Source: an uncultured Clostridia bacterium (lineage in GTDB: Bacteria > Bacillota > Clostridia > TANB77 > CAG-508). From it: a DNA stretch of 64,000 bases. The translations under genes and the position numbers were made by a program. The stretch covers positions 40,733 to 104,732 of the forward strand of contig CAKOWE010000002.1 of assembly GCA_934122235.1 (NCBI GenBank), in the 5' to 3' direction. Positions 49,704-58,412 of the stretch are shown piece by piece; within the stretch, counting starts at the first letter, position 1, and every line of letters begins with the position of its first letter. Below the pieces are notes generated by a model. The model worked only from the letters and a program-made list of their open reading frames with translations. It had not been told where the DNA came from and made no database searches.

Positions 49704-51558
49704 TTACATCTTTACTAAATTATATGCTATATTCATTTCATTTAATTTGTTAATTTCTCTATCTGTGCATGTGAATAATATAAATTGCCTATCTAAGTAC
49801 ATGTCATGTATATATTTCAATATATTTTCTAATCTACTATCATCATAGTACGCAAAAGTTTCATCTAATATTATTGGCATTTTCTCTTTACTTATTTCGT
49901 TTAACGTAGATAATCTCAATGCCAAATACATTTGATCTAGCGTTCCTTTACTTAGTTTATTACAGTTTACGTACTCTCCATTTGGCAATTCAACTGTTAA
50001 TCCATCTTCATCATTAAATTTAACTTTTCTATATTTTTCGTTTGTAATATTTTTTACAATATTAGTTAACTCATTTGTAAATTTGGGAGTTACCGTATTT
50101 TTCATTAGTTTATATGCTTCTTCTAATCCTTGCTCAGCAAAATTTATAGAATTAGACAAGCTTTCTAAATTTTTTTGTTGTTCATATAAATACTGTAACC
50201 TTTCTTCTTTATTTACTAAACTTTCTAATTTGGTTAAAACATTATTGTTCTCTATTGTCAATGTATTTTCATTAAGTATAATCTCATTATACTCTTTCTG
50301 TTTTTGGTCGATTTTTGTTTCTATTTCTTCTAAATTATCTAATATATATTCCTCTATATTACAATTGTTTTTATATTTACTATTTATATAGCTAATTTGA
50401 GCTTGTTGTTTTTGCTCTATTTTTTCTCTATCTTCTTTAATGTCATTCATACATTTATTTATATTATCCTGTATTATTTCAACTTCTTTATCGCTTTGTA
50501 TATTTGCTTCTCTTTGGCTACATAAAACCTTCTTGTACTTATTATATTTATAGGCATTAACACCACATAATATTGCAAAAAATGCACTTACTCCAATAGT
50601 AACTAGTTCTTTTTTTAGCAAAATCCAACTCAATAAAATAATTACGACACAAAGTAAAAATAACAATATTGGATTAAAATAATTTTTATTAATCTTTTTT
50701 GCTTGTTTTTGATTTTTCTTAATTTCACTTAATTTATTTTTGTATTCATTCAATTTTTCATTATTAATACCTATTCTTTGTTCTTGTATTATTTCTGATT
50801 GTTTATATTCCTTTACTTCTTTTAATATACTTATTTCATCCTTTATTTTTTCTATATTTATTTTATTTTGTTCAATATCATCTTGAATATTTTTAGATTT
50901 TACTTTATATAATTCTAAACTATTTTTGTCTGATTCTAATTGTTTTATTTCTTCATTTACCAAATTTATTGGTCTTCCAGAAGTTCTTGAAGTTCCTACT
51001 TCTTCCAATAATTTTTTATTTAATTTATCAATCGCTTTTTTATATGATACATTATCATCACCAGATGAAACTATATTTGTAATTTTTTGTACCAATATAT
51101 TCTGATCTGAATTATTTAAAACAACCTCGTTTTGGCAAGAGGTCATTGTATTAAAAAATAGATTTTCATCTATGCCAGTTTGTTCTACAAAAAACTGATT
51201 TCCCTTCGTTTTGTCTATACTAAAATCATTAGATATATCTTCTAAATTTTCATTGTATACTTTAGGATTTTTTTTACCAAAATCTCTAAAAACTTCAAAT
51301 TTATTACCATTATCTAATGTATATCTTATTTTGCCAGAAAATTCATCTGTATGCCATGGCTTATATCTATCATAATCAGATATTTCTTTTCCATTTTTAT
51401 TTTTTGACGCTCCATAAAACATTGAAGAAATAAAACTTAACAAAGTACTCTTTCCCGATTCATTATTTCCGCTTTATTATATTTATACCTTGTTGTAATA
51501 ATACTTCTTGATTTTCTAATTTTCCATATCCATTTATCTTTAAATTATTTATATACAT
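49704..51558 (-). CDS. YhaN/SbcC-like ATPase, one +1 frameshift at a CGG codon
   Basis: 617 residues when restored. The true start is the ATG at 51556-51558, with AAGGAG before it. Its frame gives MYINNLKINGYGKLEN, the typical N-terminus of RecF/SbcC-type ATPases, but stops after 31 codons. At codon 30 an in-frame CGG occurs; skipping its C gives IIKGNNESGKSTLLSF, a perfect Walker A. Then come a Q-loop region, long coiled coils with two central TM helices (about 245-290), and a C-terminal signature (KLSKGTLDQMYLALRL) and Walker B (PIILDETFAYYDD). It pairs with the nuclease gene upstream, like YhaN with YhaO or SbcC with SbcD. It is shorter than B. subtilis YhaN. Confidence 0.85.
51468..51471 (-). 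other. CGGA +1 frameshift site (yhaN-like)
   Basis: Minus-strand context is ATA AAG CGG AAA TAA in the zero frame, a stop two codons after CGG. The +1 reading AAG-(C)GGA-AAT-AAT-GAA restores the first glycine of Walker A. Confidence 0.88.
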
Positions 51559-51568
51559 ATTTTTCTCC

Positions 51569-52633
51569 TTACAAAACCTCTAGTCCAATCTCTATCGCTT
51601 TTTCTATTTCATCTTTTGGATACATTCCACTATCTAATTTTTCCAACATTAATTTTATATAAATACCTTTTAAAGTTGACTCTTTTGATAATTCTTCTAA
51701 ATCATAATTCAATTTTGTATTATTTTTTATTTTAAGTATATTTTCTAATACTATTGATTTTTGAATTTCATTTATATTTATTTCAAAATCTCTTTTACCT
51801 GTTAATATAATTTTATACATATTATTAGTTTCTAGTTTTTCTTCATTAATTGTTTGTATCAATTCTTCTTTAGAATTAATATTAGAAATATTTATTTCTT
51901 TTTCTACAAATTCTCTATCATCTAGTTTTTTAAACTCTATTTTTAATTGTTTTTTTTCAATATTTCCTACTATCATTCCATGCTCACCTAATTCATCAAA
52001 ACCTAGTGATATTGTAGAACCTGGATATATAATATTTGTGCTTTCTTTATAATTAGATTTATGAATATGTCCTAAAGCTACATAATCAAACCCCTTATTT
52101 TTTAATTCAATAGTTTTTATTGGATTGTATTGGATTTCTTGTGTTTTACTCATATCAATACTTCCATGCATAATTAAAATATTTATTTTATTCAAATCCA
52201 AATCTATGCTATCTAAATTCACTCCTGAATTGGTAAAATCATTAAAGCCATAACCATAAATAGTTACTTCTTCATTTTCATATTTTTCTAGTTCATTGTT
52301 AAATATTTTTACATTTGTTGCCCAATTAAAATTATTATAATATGAATTCTTTAAAAATGGGTCATGATTTCCTGGTGATATAAATATTTTCGTATTTGGT
52401 ATTTCTTTAAATAAATTATTTATATACTCTATTGTTGCCTGTTTTACATATTCATGTTCGTATAAATCTCCTGCAATAAATAAATATTGCACATTTTCTT
52501 GTTTTATATAATCTATTATTTTTTTTAATACTTTTCTTTGTTCTATTCTTCTTAAATCACCTAAATCTTTTTTTTGACTTAGAGCAGTAAACGGTGCATC
52601 AAAATGCATGTCCGCTATATGTATAAACTTCAC
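51569..52633 (-). CDS. SbcD/YhaO-like metallophosphoesterase nuclease
   Basis: 354 residues. The calcineurin-like nuclease domain has all motifs: HIADMHFDAP, AGDLYEHEY, SPGNHDPF, MHGSID and ALGHIHKS. A small C-terminal domain follows. It is the Mre11/SbcD-type nuclease partner of the ATPase encoded 10 bases downstream, likely acting on DNA ends. The start is GTG behind AGGAGG. A promoter overlaps the end of the upstream small gene. Confidence 0.9.
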   Translation of the reverse strand: MKFIHIADMHFDAPFTALSQKKDLGDLRRIEQRKVLKKIIDYIKQENVQYLFIAGDLYEHEYVKQATIEYINNLFKEIPNTKIFISPGNHDPFLKNSYYNNFNWATNVKIFNNELEKYENEEVTIYGYGFNDFTNSGVNLDSIDLDLNKINILIMHGSIDMSKTQEIQYNPIKTIELKNKGFDYVALGHIHKSNYKESTNIIYPGSTISLGFDELGEHGMIVGNIEKKQLKIEFKKLDDREFVEKEINISNINSKEELIQTINEEKLETNNMYKIILTGKRDFEININEIQKSIVLENILKIKNNTKLNYDLEELSKESTLKGIYIKLMLEKLDSGMYPKDEIEKAIEIGLEVL

Positions 52634-52668
52634 TTTTATACCTCCTATAAGAGAACTTTTGTTTTAAC

Positions 52669-52697
52669 AGTTTATCATATATACTTTTACTCGTCAA
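52669..52697 (-). promoter_or_regulatory. Promoter of the YhaO/YhaN-like pair
   Basis: Minus-strand TTGACG (52692-52697), 17-base spacer and TAAACT (52669-52674) with TG before the -10. It overlaps the stop codon of the 59-residue gene. Confidence 0.45.
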
Positions 52698-52873
52698 CAT
52701 TTATTTTGTAGTGGAGAAGCAGTTGCTATAGTGCTAAGATTAGATCCCAATGCTGAAAAAAAGTTTCCTAAGGTATCTATTTCATCTGGAGATAATCCTT
52801 CTGCTATTTTTATTGCAATTAAACTTGCTATCGCAACTAGTTCGCATCCAGACAACTCATTTAAGCATCCCAT
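52694..52873 (-). CDS. Small Cys-containing protein of unknown function (59 residues)
   Basis: ATG at 52871-52873 with GGAGG seven bases before it; stop at 52694-52696. The 59 residues begin MGCLNELSGCELVAIASLIA and contain SPDEIDTLGNFFSALGSNL, ending with a Cys. It resembles very short clostridial proteins with an N-terminal Cys pair and an E-I-x-x-L-x-x-F-F segment, whose function is unknown to me. It lies after the coupling-protein terminator and before the nuclease gene, and fills most of the 331-base gap between them. Confidence 0.7.
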   Translation of the reverse strand: MGCLNELSGCELVAIASLIAIKIAEGLSPDEIDTLGNFFSALGSNLSTIATASPLQNKC

Positions 52874-52920
52874 ATAAACCTCCTAAAGCTCATTTTATCT
52901 TTAATATTTTATATGCAAAA

Positions 52921-52948
52921 AGAGTGTAATAGTTACTTATTACACTCT
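52921..52948 (-). terminator. Terminator after the VirD4-like gene
   Basis: A perfect 10-bp stem (52921-52930 and 52939-52948); the minus transcript continues with TTTTTGC. Confidence 0.7.
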
Positions 52949-52964
52949 CTAATAATATTACTTT

Positions 52965-54975
52965 TTAATTTGTTTCATCATCATCAAATGAACCAAACAA
53001 TTCATCAAACTTAGCCTCTAATTCTTTTTGCAAATCTTCAGAACTTTTCTTATCTTCTACAAAATCGTCTTGCGGTAACATTGGAGCATCTAATTCTTCT
53101 AAATTATTACCAACTGATACATCTGCTTTTTTCTTTACTTCTTTTGTTGGATTATTATTTTCTGGTTCATCAAATAAATCATCTAAAGATTCTATTTTTG
53201 TATTGTCCTTATCTAGCTCTTCTTCTTTATATGGATTATATGGATTATATTTTCTCCATTTTCCTCTATCTATTGGATCTATATTGTTATGATCCATTCT
53301 ATTCATTTCTAGTTTATGTACTGTGCTTCTATCATTAAAATAATAGTGTTTATCTGCTTTTATTGGTTTTATTCCTTTTTCATATATTATACACACATCG
53401 TTATCTAATCTTCTCAATTCGTCTGGTGTAAGCAATGCTCTACCTAATAATTGATCTGATACACTAGAACCTTGTTTCCAGTTATCTTTATTTTTATTTA
53501 CTGAAACACTATCTCTTATTATAGTTTTTTCACCCAATGCCTTAGAAAAATATTCTACTGTTTTTTGAGAGTTACTTCCTAAAAACAAGTGAGTATCACA
53601 GTTACCCATTATAGTTTCATGTGATTTTTCATATACCGCTTCTAGCTGATCTAAGTTTTGTAAAATAACACTAAATGATATTTTTCTACTTCTACTGGTT
53701 GATATTTTTTTATCAAAATCTGGTATTCTACCAATATTTGCAAACTCATCTAATATAAAATATGTTGGAACTTTTAGTGCTCCTCCATTCTCATCCGCAA
53801 AATCATATAATTGTTGTATCATCTGAGAAAAGAATATTGTAAGTAAAAAATCATATGCCCCATGTGTATCTGATGAAATTACATATACCGCAGTTTTCTT
53901 TCTTCCTATATCTTCAAAATTTATAGTATCTGTTGATGTTAGCTCTGCTATTTCTTTTGAATCAAATTTACCTAATTTTGATTGCAATGTACTTAAAATT
54001 GATCCATAAGTTTTTTCTGGTGCAATCTCAATAGATTTATAATTCATTCTAGCCGGATGATCATAAGGTAATTGATTCATTAATTCTGTTAATAAGTTTC
54101 CACTAGAATTACTATTTGCTGCTCTTACCAATTCTGCACAACTGACCAAATTTTGTTCTTCGTCTGGTCTAGTAGCCATCAAGAAATAAATTAATGCCTT
54201 TAATAACATTTCTGCCATATCTTCCCAATATGGATCTGATTTTTCTCCTGCATTTCCTTGTCCTTTTACTATTGTATTAGCAATAATATCAACATCTATT
54301 TCGCTTGCTATATGCATTAAAGGATTATATCCATCACTGTTTTGAGGTCTTACCAAATTTAATATTTTTATATCATATCCTTGGCTTTTTAGATATCCTG
54401 CTGTTTTGTCATATAATTCACCCTTAGGATCTGTAAAAACATATGAACCTAAACATTGGTACGCGTTTGGTATAACATATGATGCAGATTTTCCGAGATC
54501 CTGAGCCTCCGACTACTAATACATTTGTATTTCCTCTTTTATCTAGTGGCAAATAATTTTTTTCAGCTAATATTATTCCCTTATCTGGACTTAATACTTT
54601 ATATTGTTCTCCATTTTCGCTCCAATCACTTGAACCATGTTCTATATCTTCATATTCGCTCTTTGGTATTCCCTTTAAAAATCCAATTAATATAAAGAAA
54701 CCATATATTAAACTATAATACAAAAAACATTTTCCAAAAGTTCCTATATAATTTGAACCTAAAGATCTAGCTAACGCTACAAATGGATTAACAATGTTTG
54801 TTCCCATAGTTTCAAAAAAACTTGCACTATCCCATCCGTTTCCTGCTTGAAACGAATCTCGTATTGCAAGTGATAATGGGCAAATAAACATTATGGTTAT
54901 TACTAACCATAATATTAATGCCGTAATTATTTTTCCCTTATATTTCTTTACTGCTCCTTTAAATTTATATCCCAT
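52965..54975 (-). CDS. VirD4/TraG-like coupling ATPase, one +1 frameshift at a CGG codon
   Basis: 669 residues when restored. Two TM helices lie near the N-terminus (about 18-38 and 85-115), then the ATPase domain. The zero frame breaks inside Walker A at an in-frame CGG (54493-54495). Skipping the C gives GGSGSGKSASYVIPNAYQ and later TDPKGELYDKTAGY, the usual VirD4 order. Walker B-like FILDEFANIGRIPDF, LQNLDQLEAVY and the C-terminal acidic tail follow in the shifted frame. The start is the ATG at 54975 behind AAAGGTGAG; the GTG at 54987 overlaps that site. VirD4 proteins feed DNA or proteins into type IV secretion. No relaxase or channel gene is near. Confidence 0.88.
54492..54495 (-). other. 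CGGA +1 frameshift site (virD4-like)
   Basis: Minus-strand context is TCA GGA TCT CGG AAA ATC TGC in the zero frame. The +1 reading TCT-(C)GGA-AAA-TCT restores the invariant glycine of the P-loop GSGSGKS. The zero frame continues for 23 codons to a TAA. Confidence 0.9.
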
Positions 54976-55003
54976 AATAAATCTCACCTTTTTTCTTTAG
55001 TGT

Positions 55004-55324
55004 TTAGTGTATTAAATCATCGTCATCCTTTTCTGCTTGTAATTTTGCTTTTTTATTCTTAGGTTTTACTTTATTTCCTTTTTCACTTATTAATAAACCA
55101 GTTGTTAAATCATATCTGTTTCCGTTTTTATCAAGTCCGTTATTCTCTAACATTATATTTATATAATCTGTTTGCAACATATATTCGAATATGCTTTTTC
55201 CATCTGTTATATCATCTAATAATTTTCCATTTTTTTCTAATGCTGTATTTAAAACTGTAATTTCTATTTCATTCTTTTCACTTTGCTTTTGTGTTTTTTT
55301 AGAATTCTTTACCTCACTTGACAT
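55004..55324 (-). CDS. Unknown protein encoded before the VirD4-like gene
   Basis: 106 residues, charged, with disordered Lys-rich ends and a central folded part (IEYMLQTDYINIMLENNGL region, written here by feel: SIFEYMLQTDYINIML). An NGNRYDLTTGLLI segment follows. No family is recognised. It has AGGAGG before the ATG, sits 13 bases after the 178-residue gene and 28 before the VirD4-like gene, and is in their operon. It may be an accessory subunit or cargo. Confidence 0.75.
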   Translation of the reverse strand: MSSEVKNSKKTQKQSEKNEIEITVLNTALEKNGKLLDDITDGKSIFEYMLQTDYINIMLENNGLDKNGNRYDLTTGLLISEKGNKVKPKNKKAKLQAEKDDDDLIH

Positions 55325-55337
55325 ATTTTAATCCTCC

Positions 55338-55874
55338 TTATTGCTCATGCTTAGTTTTATCTTCTCTCACTTCAAATGCAAAGTAACTTTTATATGGCTT
55401 TAATTTGCATTTTCCCTTTATCTCATTAGTATTCTCATCCATATATAAAACCGGCTTTACTTCTTCTGTAGTTTCTGGGTCTATAATTGATATAGGCCTT
55501 TTAAGATTAGGTGTATATGTAAATTCTTTGTATTCTGTTTCTTTTTCATTGTATAAAGTTTTAAAACTCATTGGAACTGGTTTTTTAGATATCCTAATTT
55601 TATCTTCTTCTAAAATACCCATATTTACAACAACTTTTTCCTTACCAAATGAAAGAATAACTAACTTATCTCCCTCAGGATGTGGTTCATCAACAAAAAA
55701 TGTTTTCTTTTTATTTTGTCCCACTAATTCTTCTGTATAGTCTAATCTTTCAACAGTATACCTAGGTGAATCTTTTAAATACTCTTTTTCTGTTTCTTTT
55801 ATTTGATATATTACTGTACTAACATTTTGAGGATCTGTAATGCTAAAGTGTTTTCCTTGCAAAATTTCCTCCAT
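55338..55874 (-). CDS. Unknown protein, first gene of the VirD4-like operon
   Basis: 178 residues, mostly beta-strand-like and charged, without TM segment or signal peptide. No family is recognised. It starts at an ATG behind AGAGGGG, under a perfect consensus promoter (55937-55966), and leads the operon with the 106-residue protein and the coupling ATPase. Its position suggests a cytoplasmic partner or substrate of that ATPase. Confidence 0.75.
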   Translation of the reverse strand: MEEILQGKHFSITDPQNVSTVIYQIKETEKEYLKDSPRYTVERLDYTEELVGQNKKKTFFVDEPHPEGDKLVILSFGKEKVVVNMGILEEDKIRISKKPVPMSFKTLYNEKETEYKEFTYTPNLKRPISIIDPETTEEVKPVLYMDENTNEIKGKCKLKPYKSYFAFEVREDKTKHEQ

Positions 55875-55936
55875 TTATTGCACCCCTCTTCTACATTTTC
55901 GTTTTATCTTTTGTGCCGTAAGTATTCACATTTATA

Positions 55937-55966
55937 ATTATACCGTATATATATGTAGATTGTCAA
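55937..55966 (-). promoter_or_regulatory. Consensus promoter of the VirD4-like operon
   Basis: Minus-strand TTGACA (55961-55966) and TATAAT (55937-55942), both perfect, with an 18-base spacer. It is the best sigma-A promoter in the window. Confidence 0.75.
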
Positions 55967-56001
55967 TATTTTTTGCAAATTATGTAAATTAAATTAATAC
56001 A

Positions 56002-56020
56002 GGTTGCATTATATGCAACC
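56002..56020 (-). terminator. Probable terminator after the J-protein gene
   Basis: An 8-bp stem (56002-56009 and 56013-56020) extended by AT pairs through a bulge, 10 bases after the stop. The T-tract is weak. Confidence 0.5.
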
Positions 56021-56030
56021 CATTAATAAT

Positions 56031-56918
56031 TTAATCCTTCCTTGGATTAAACTTTGATATTTCACTTAAACGCTCAAACAGTTCTTTTTCATTTTCTGCC
56101 AATCTTCTTGGTACCACTGTTTTTATTTCTGCCACAAGATCTCCTCTCCCACCTTTTCCATCTAAGTAGCCTTTTTGTGGTATTTTTACTTTTTCTCCAC
56201 TTTGAATTCCTGGTGGAATATATAAAGAAACTTTTTCATCTATTCCATTTACACTAACTCGTGTACCTAAAGCCGCTTCCCATGGAGTTAAGTATAAATC
56301 TGTTACTAAATCATTTCCACTTAATTTAAACTTTGAATCATTATTTATATTAATTTTTATAAATAAATCTCCATTCTTTCCACCATTAATTCCAGATTTT
56401 CCTTGACCTATGAGTCTTACTTTCTCATTATTTCTTATGCCTGATGGAACTTTTACTGCAAATGTTTTCATTCCACCATTTACTGTTCTTAAAGATATTT
56501 TCTTTTCACTACCATAATAGGCTTCTTCTATTGATATATTTATTTCTGTTTCAACATTTTCTCCCTTTACAGGAATTTCCTTCGTTTTTTTTACTTCTTG
56601 TTTTTCTTCGTTCTTATTGGTTCCAAACAATATTGAAAAGAAATCATTTGATGTATTAGTTTTTTCATTTTCTTCCTTTGCTTTTCTTTTACCTATATAA
56701 TTATTCCATTGTCTATCATATTTTCTTTTTGATTGTGATTGACTTAATAATTTATATGCTTCATTTATATCTTTAAATCTTTCTTCGCTTCTTTTGTCTC
56801 CAACATTAACATCAGGATGATATTTTTTTGCTTGCTCTCTATATGCTGATTTTATCTCTTCAGGCGTTACTTTATTGGTTTCTAATCCTAATATTTTGTA
56901 GTAATCTTTAAATATCAT
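56031..56918 (-). CDS. DnaJ/CbpA-type J-domain co-chaperone
   Basis: 295 residues. An N-terminal J domain (about 4-68) carries YKILGL and the HPD tripeptide in KKYHPDVN. A linker and two beta-barrel substrate domains follow (VETEINISIEEAYYGSEKKI onward). The cysteine zinc-finger region of DnaJ is absent, so it is CbpA-like. It stimulates Hsp70 (DnaK). GGGGAGG precedes the ATG. It stands alone, with a hairpin in its leader. Confidence 0.9.
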   Translation of the reverse strand: MIFKDYYKILGLETNKVTPEEIKSAYREQAKKYHPDVNVGDKRSEERFKDINEAYKLLSQSQSKRKYDRQWNNYIGKRKAKEENEKTNTSNDFFSILFGTNKNEEKQEVKKTKEIPVKGENVETEINISIEEAYYGSEKKISLRTVNGGMKTFAVKVPSGIRNNEKVRLIGQGKSGINGGKNGDLFIKININNDSKFKLSGNDLVTDLYLTPWEAALGTRVSVNGIDEKVSLYIPPGIQSGEKVKIPQKGYLDGKGGRGDLVAEIKTVVPRRLAENEKELFERLSEISKFNPRKD

Positions 56919-56942
56919 TTAAACATCCTCCCCTAATAGCCT

Positions 56943-56972
56943 TTAAGGTCGCTAGAGGTTACCGACCCTTAA
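56943..56972 (-). promoter_or_regulatory. Hairpin in the J-protein gene leader
   Basis: A 9-bp inverted repeat with one bulged base (56943-56951 and 56963-56972) and an 11-base loop lies about 25 bases before the start. It is more GC-rich than its surroundings. It is not a CIRCE element. It could be a leader structure or an operator. Confidence 0.4.
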
Positions 56973-57054
56973 TAGTTTCACGAGATATTTTGTATTATAA
57001 CATGCATCACGCATTTTGAAAATAGTATTTTTAAATTTTGTTAATTTTATTACC

Positions 57055-57081
57055 TTGACTATTTATTACTATTGTTATAAT
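57055..57081 (+). promoter_or_regulatory. Promoter of the UDP-sugar operon
   Basis: TTGACT at 57055-57060 and an extended -10 TGTTATAAT ending at 57081. The spacer to TATAAT is 15 bases, or 17 to the overlapping TAATAT. Confidence 0.5.
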
Positions 57082-57141
57082 ATGTAAACAGTTTTAATGT
57101 AAAATATTTTAGAGCAAATACCGCTCGAATGGAGGTTTTTA

Positions 57142-58386
57142 ATGGAAGAAAAACTTACTCAAGTAAAAGGATTATTAAAAAAATACAATCAAGAGCATTT
57201 ACTAACTTTTTTTGATGATTTAAATCCTGAAAACAAAGAGTTACTTTTAGACCAAATTTTAAACATTGATTTTGAATTAATGTCTAAATTGTATGAAAGT
57301 ACAAAAAAAGATGTAGAAATTGATACAGATTCTATTGAACCAATTTCTTATATTGACAAATCTAAATTATCTGAAAATGATTTAAATTTATACACAGAAA
57401 AAGGATTAAGTGCCATAAAATCTGGAAAATTAGCTGTTGTCACAATGGCTGGTGGTCAAGGTACAAGACTTGGACACAACGGACCAAAAGGTACATTTGA
57501 TTTAGGATTAGAAAATCATAAATCCATTTTTGAAATTCTTTGTGATACTTTAATCCTAGCAAGAAATACTTATGGTATTACTATTCCATGGTATCTCATG
57601 ACAAGTAACGAAAACAACTCTGCTACTATAAGTTTTTTTGAAGAACATAACTTTTTTGGTTATCCAAAAGAAGCAATACATTTCTTCAAACAAGGTGAAT
57701 TGCCAATGATTGGTACAGATGGTAAAATTCTTTTAAATGAGAAAGGATTAATAAAACTTGCCGCTAATGGACATGGTGGAATTTTTGAATCTATGTTTAA
57801 GAATGGTGTATTAGCAGATATGAAGCAAAAAGGTATTGAATGGATCTTTATTGGCGGTGTAGATAATGTTTTAGTAAAAATGGTAGATCCTGTACTTATG
57901 GGATTGTGTATAACTAATAACACTTTAGCTGGTGGAAAATCTCTAGTTAAAGCTGGACCTAAAGAAAAAGTTGGAGTATTTTGCAAAAGAAATGGAAAAC
58001 CTAGTGTTGTTGAATATACAGAAATAACAGAAGAAATGGCAAACGCAACAGATGCAACAGGTCAACTTCTTTTTGGCGAATCTCATATTCTTTGTAATTT
58101 ATTTAATATAAAAGCCCTTGAGGCAATTAGTAAAAACAATTTACCATATCACTCTGCATTTAAAAAAGCAAATTACATGGATTCAAACAAAGAGATAATT
58201 ACTGCCAGTGAACCAAATGCATATAAATTTGAAGCTTTTATTTTTGATGCTTTTAGTACTTTAGATGATATGTCAATTTTAAGAGTAAAAAGAGAAGAAG
58301 AATTTGCTCCTGTAAAAAATGCAACTGGTGTTGACAGTCCAGAAACAGCAAGAGAATTATATACTAACTTTCACAAAACACATTAA
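57142..58386 (+). CDS. UDPGP-family UTP:sugar-1-phosphate uridylyltransferase
   Basis: 414 residues of the eukaryote-type UDP-sugar pyrophosphorylase family (PF01704). The nucleotide-binding motif is VVTMAGGQGTRLGHNGPKG (about 92-110); IGGVDNVLVKM and the C-terminal EAFIFDAF follow. Members make UDP-glucose or UDP-GlcNAc from UTP and the sugar-1-phosphate; which sugar is not decidable by eye. TGGAGG precedes the ATG. The phosphoglucomutase gene follows after 26 bases, which would supply the sugar-1-phosphate. Confidence 0.88.
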   Translation: MEEKLTQVKGLLKKYNQEHLLTFFDDLNPENKELLLDQILNIDFELMSKLYESTKKDVEIDTDSIEPISYIDKSKLSENDLNLYTEKGLSAIKSGKLAVVTMAGGQGTRLGHNGPKGTFDLGLENHKSIFEILCDTLILARNTYGITIPWYLMTSNENNSATISFFEEHNFFGYPKEAIHFFKQGELPMIGTDGKILLNEKGLIKLAANGHGGIFESMFKNGVLADMKQKGIEWIFIGGVDNVLVKMVDPVLMGLCITNNTLAGGKSLVKAGPKEKVGVFCKRNGKPSVVEYTEITEEMANATDATGQLLFGESHILCNLFNIKALEAISKNNLPYHSAFKKANYMDSNKEIITASEPNAYKFEAFIFDAFSTLDDMSILRVKREEEFAPVKNATGVDSPETARELYTNFHKTH

Positions 58387-58412
58387 TTTATAATATTTTA
58401 AGGAGGTATAAA

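Noticed and set aside
56943..56972. CIRCE (HrcA) operator before the J-protein gene
   Set aside because: The repeat sequence does not match TTAGCACTC-N9-GAGTGCTAA.
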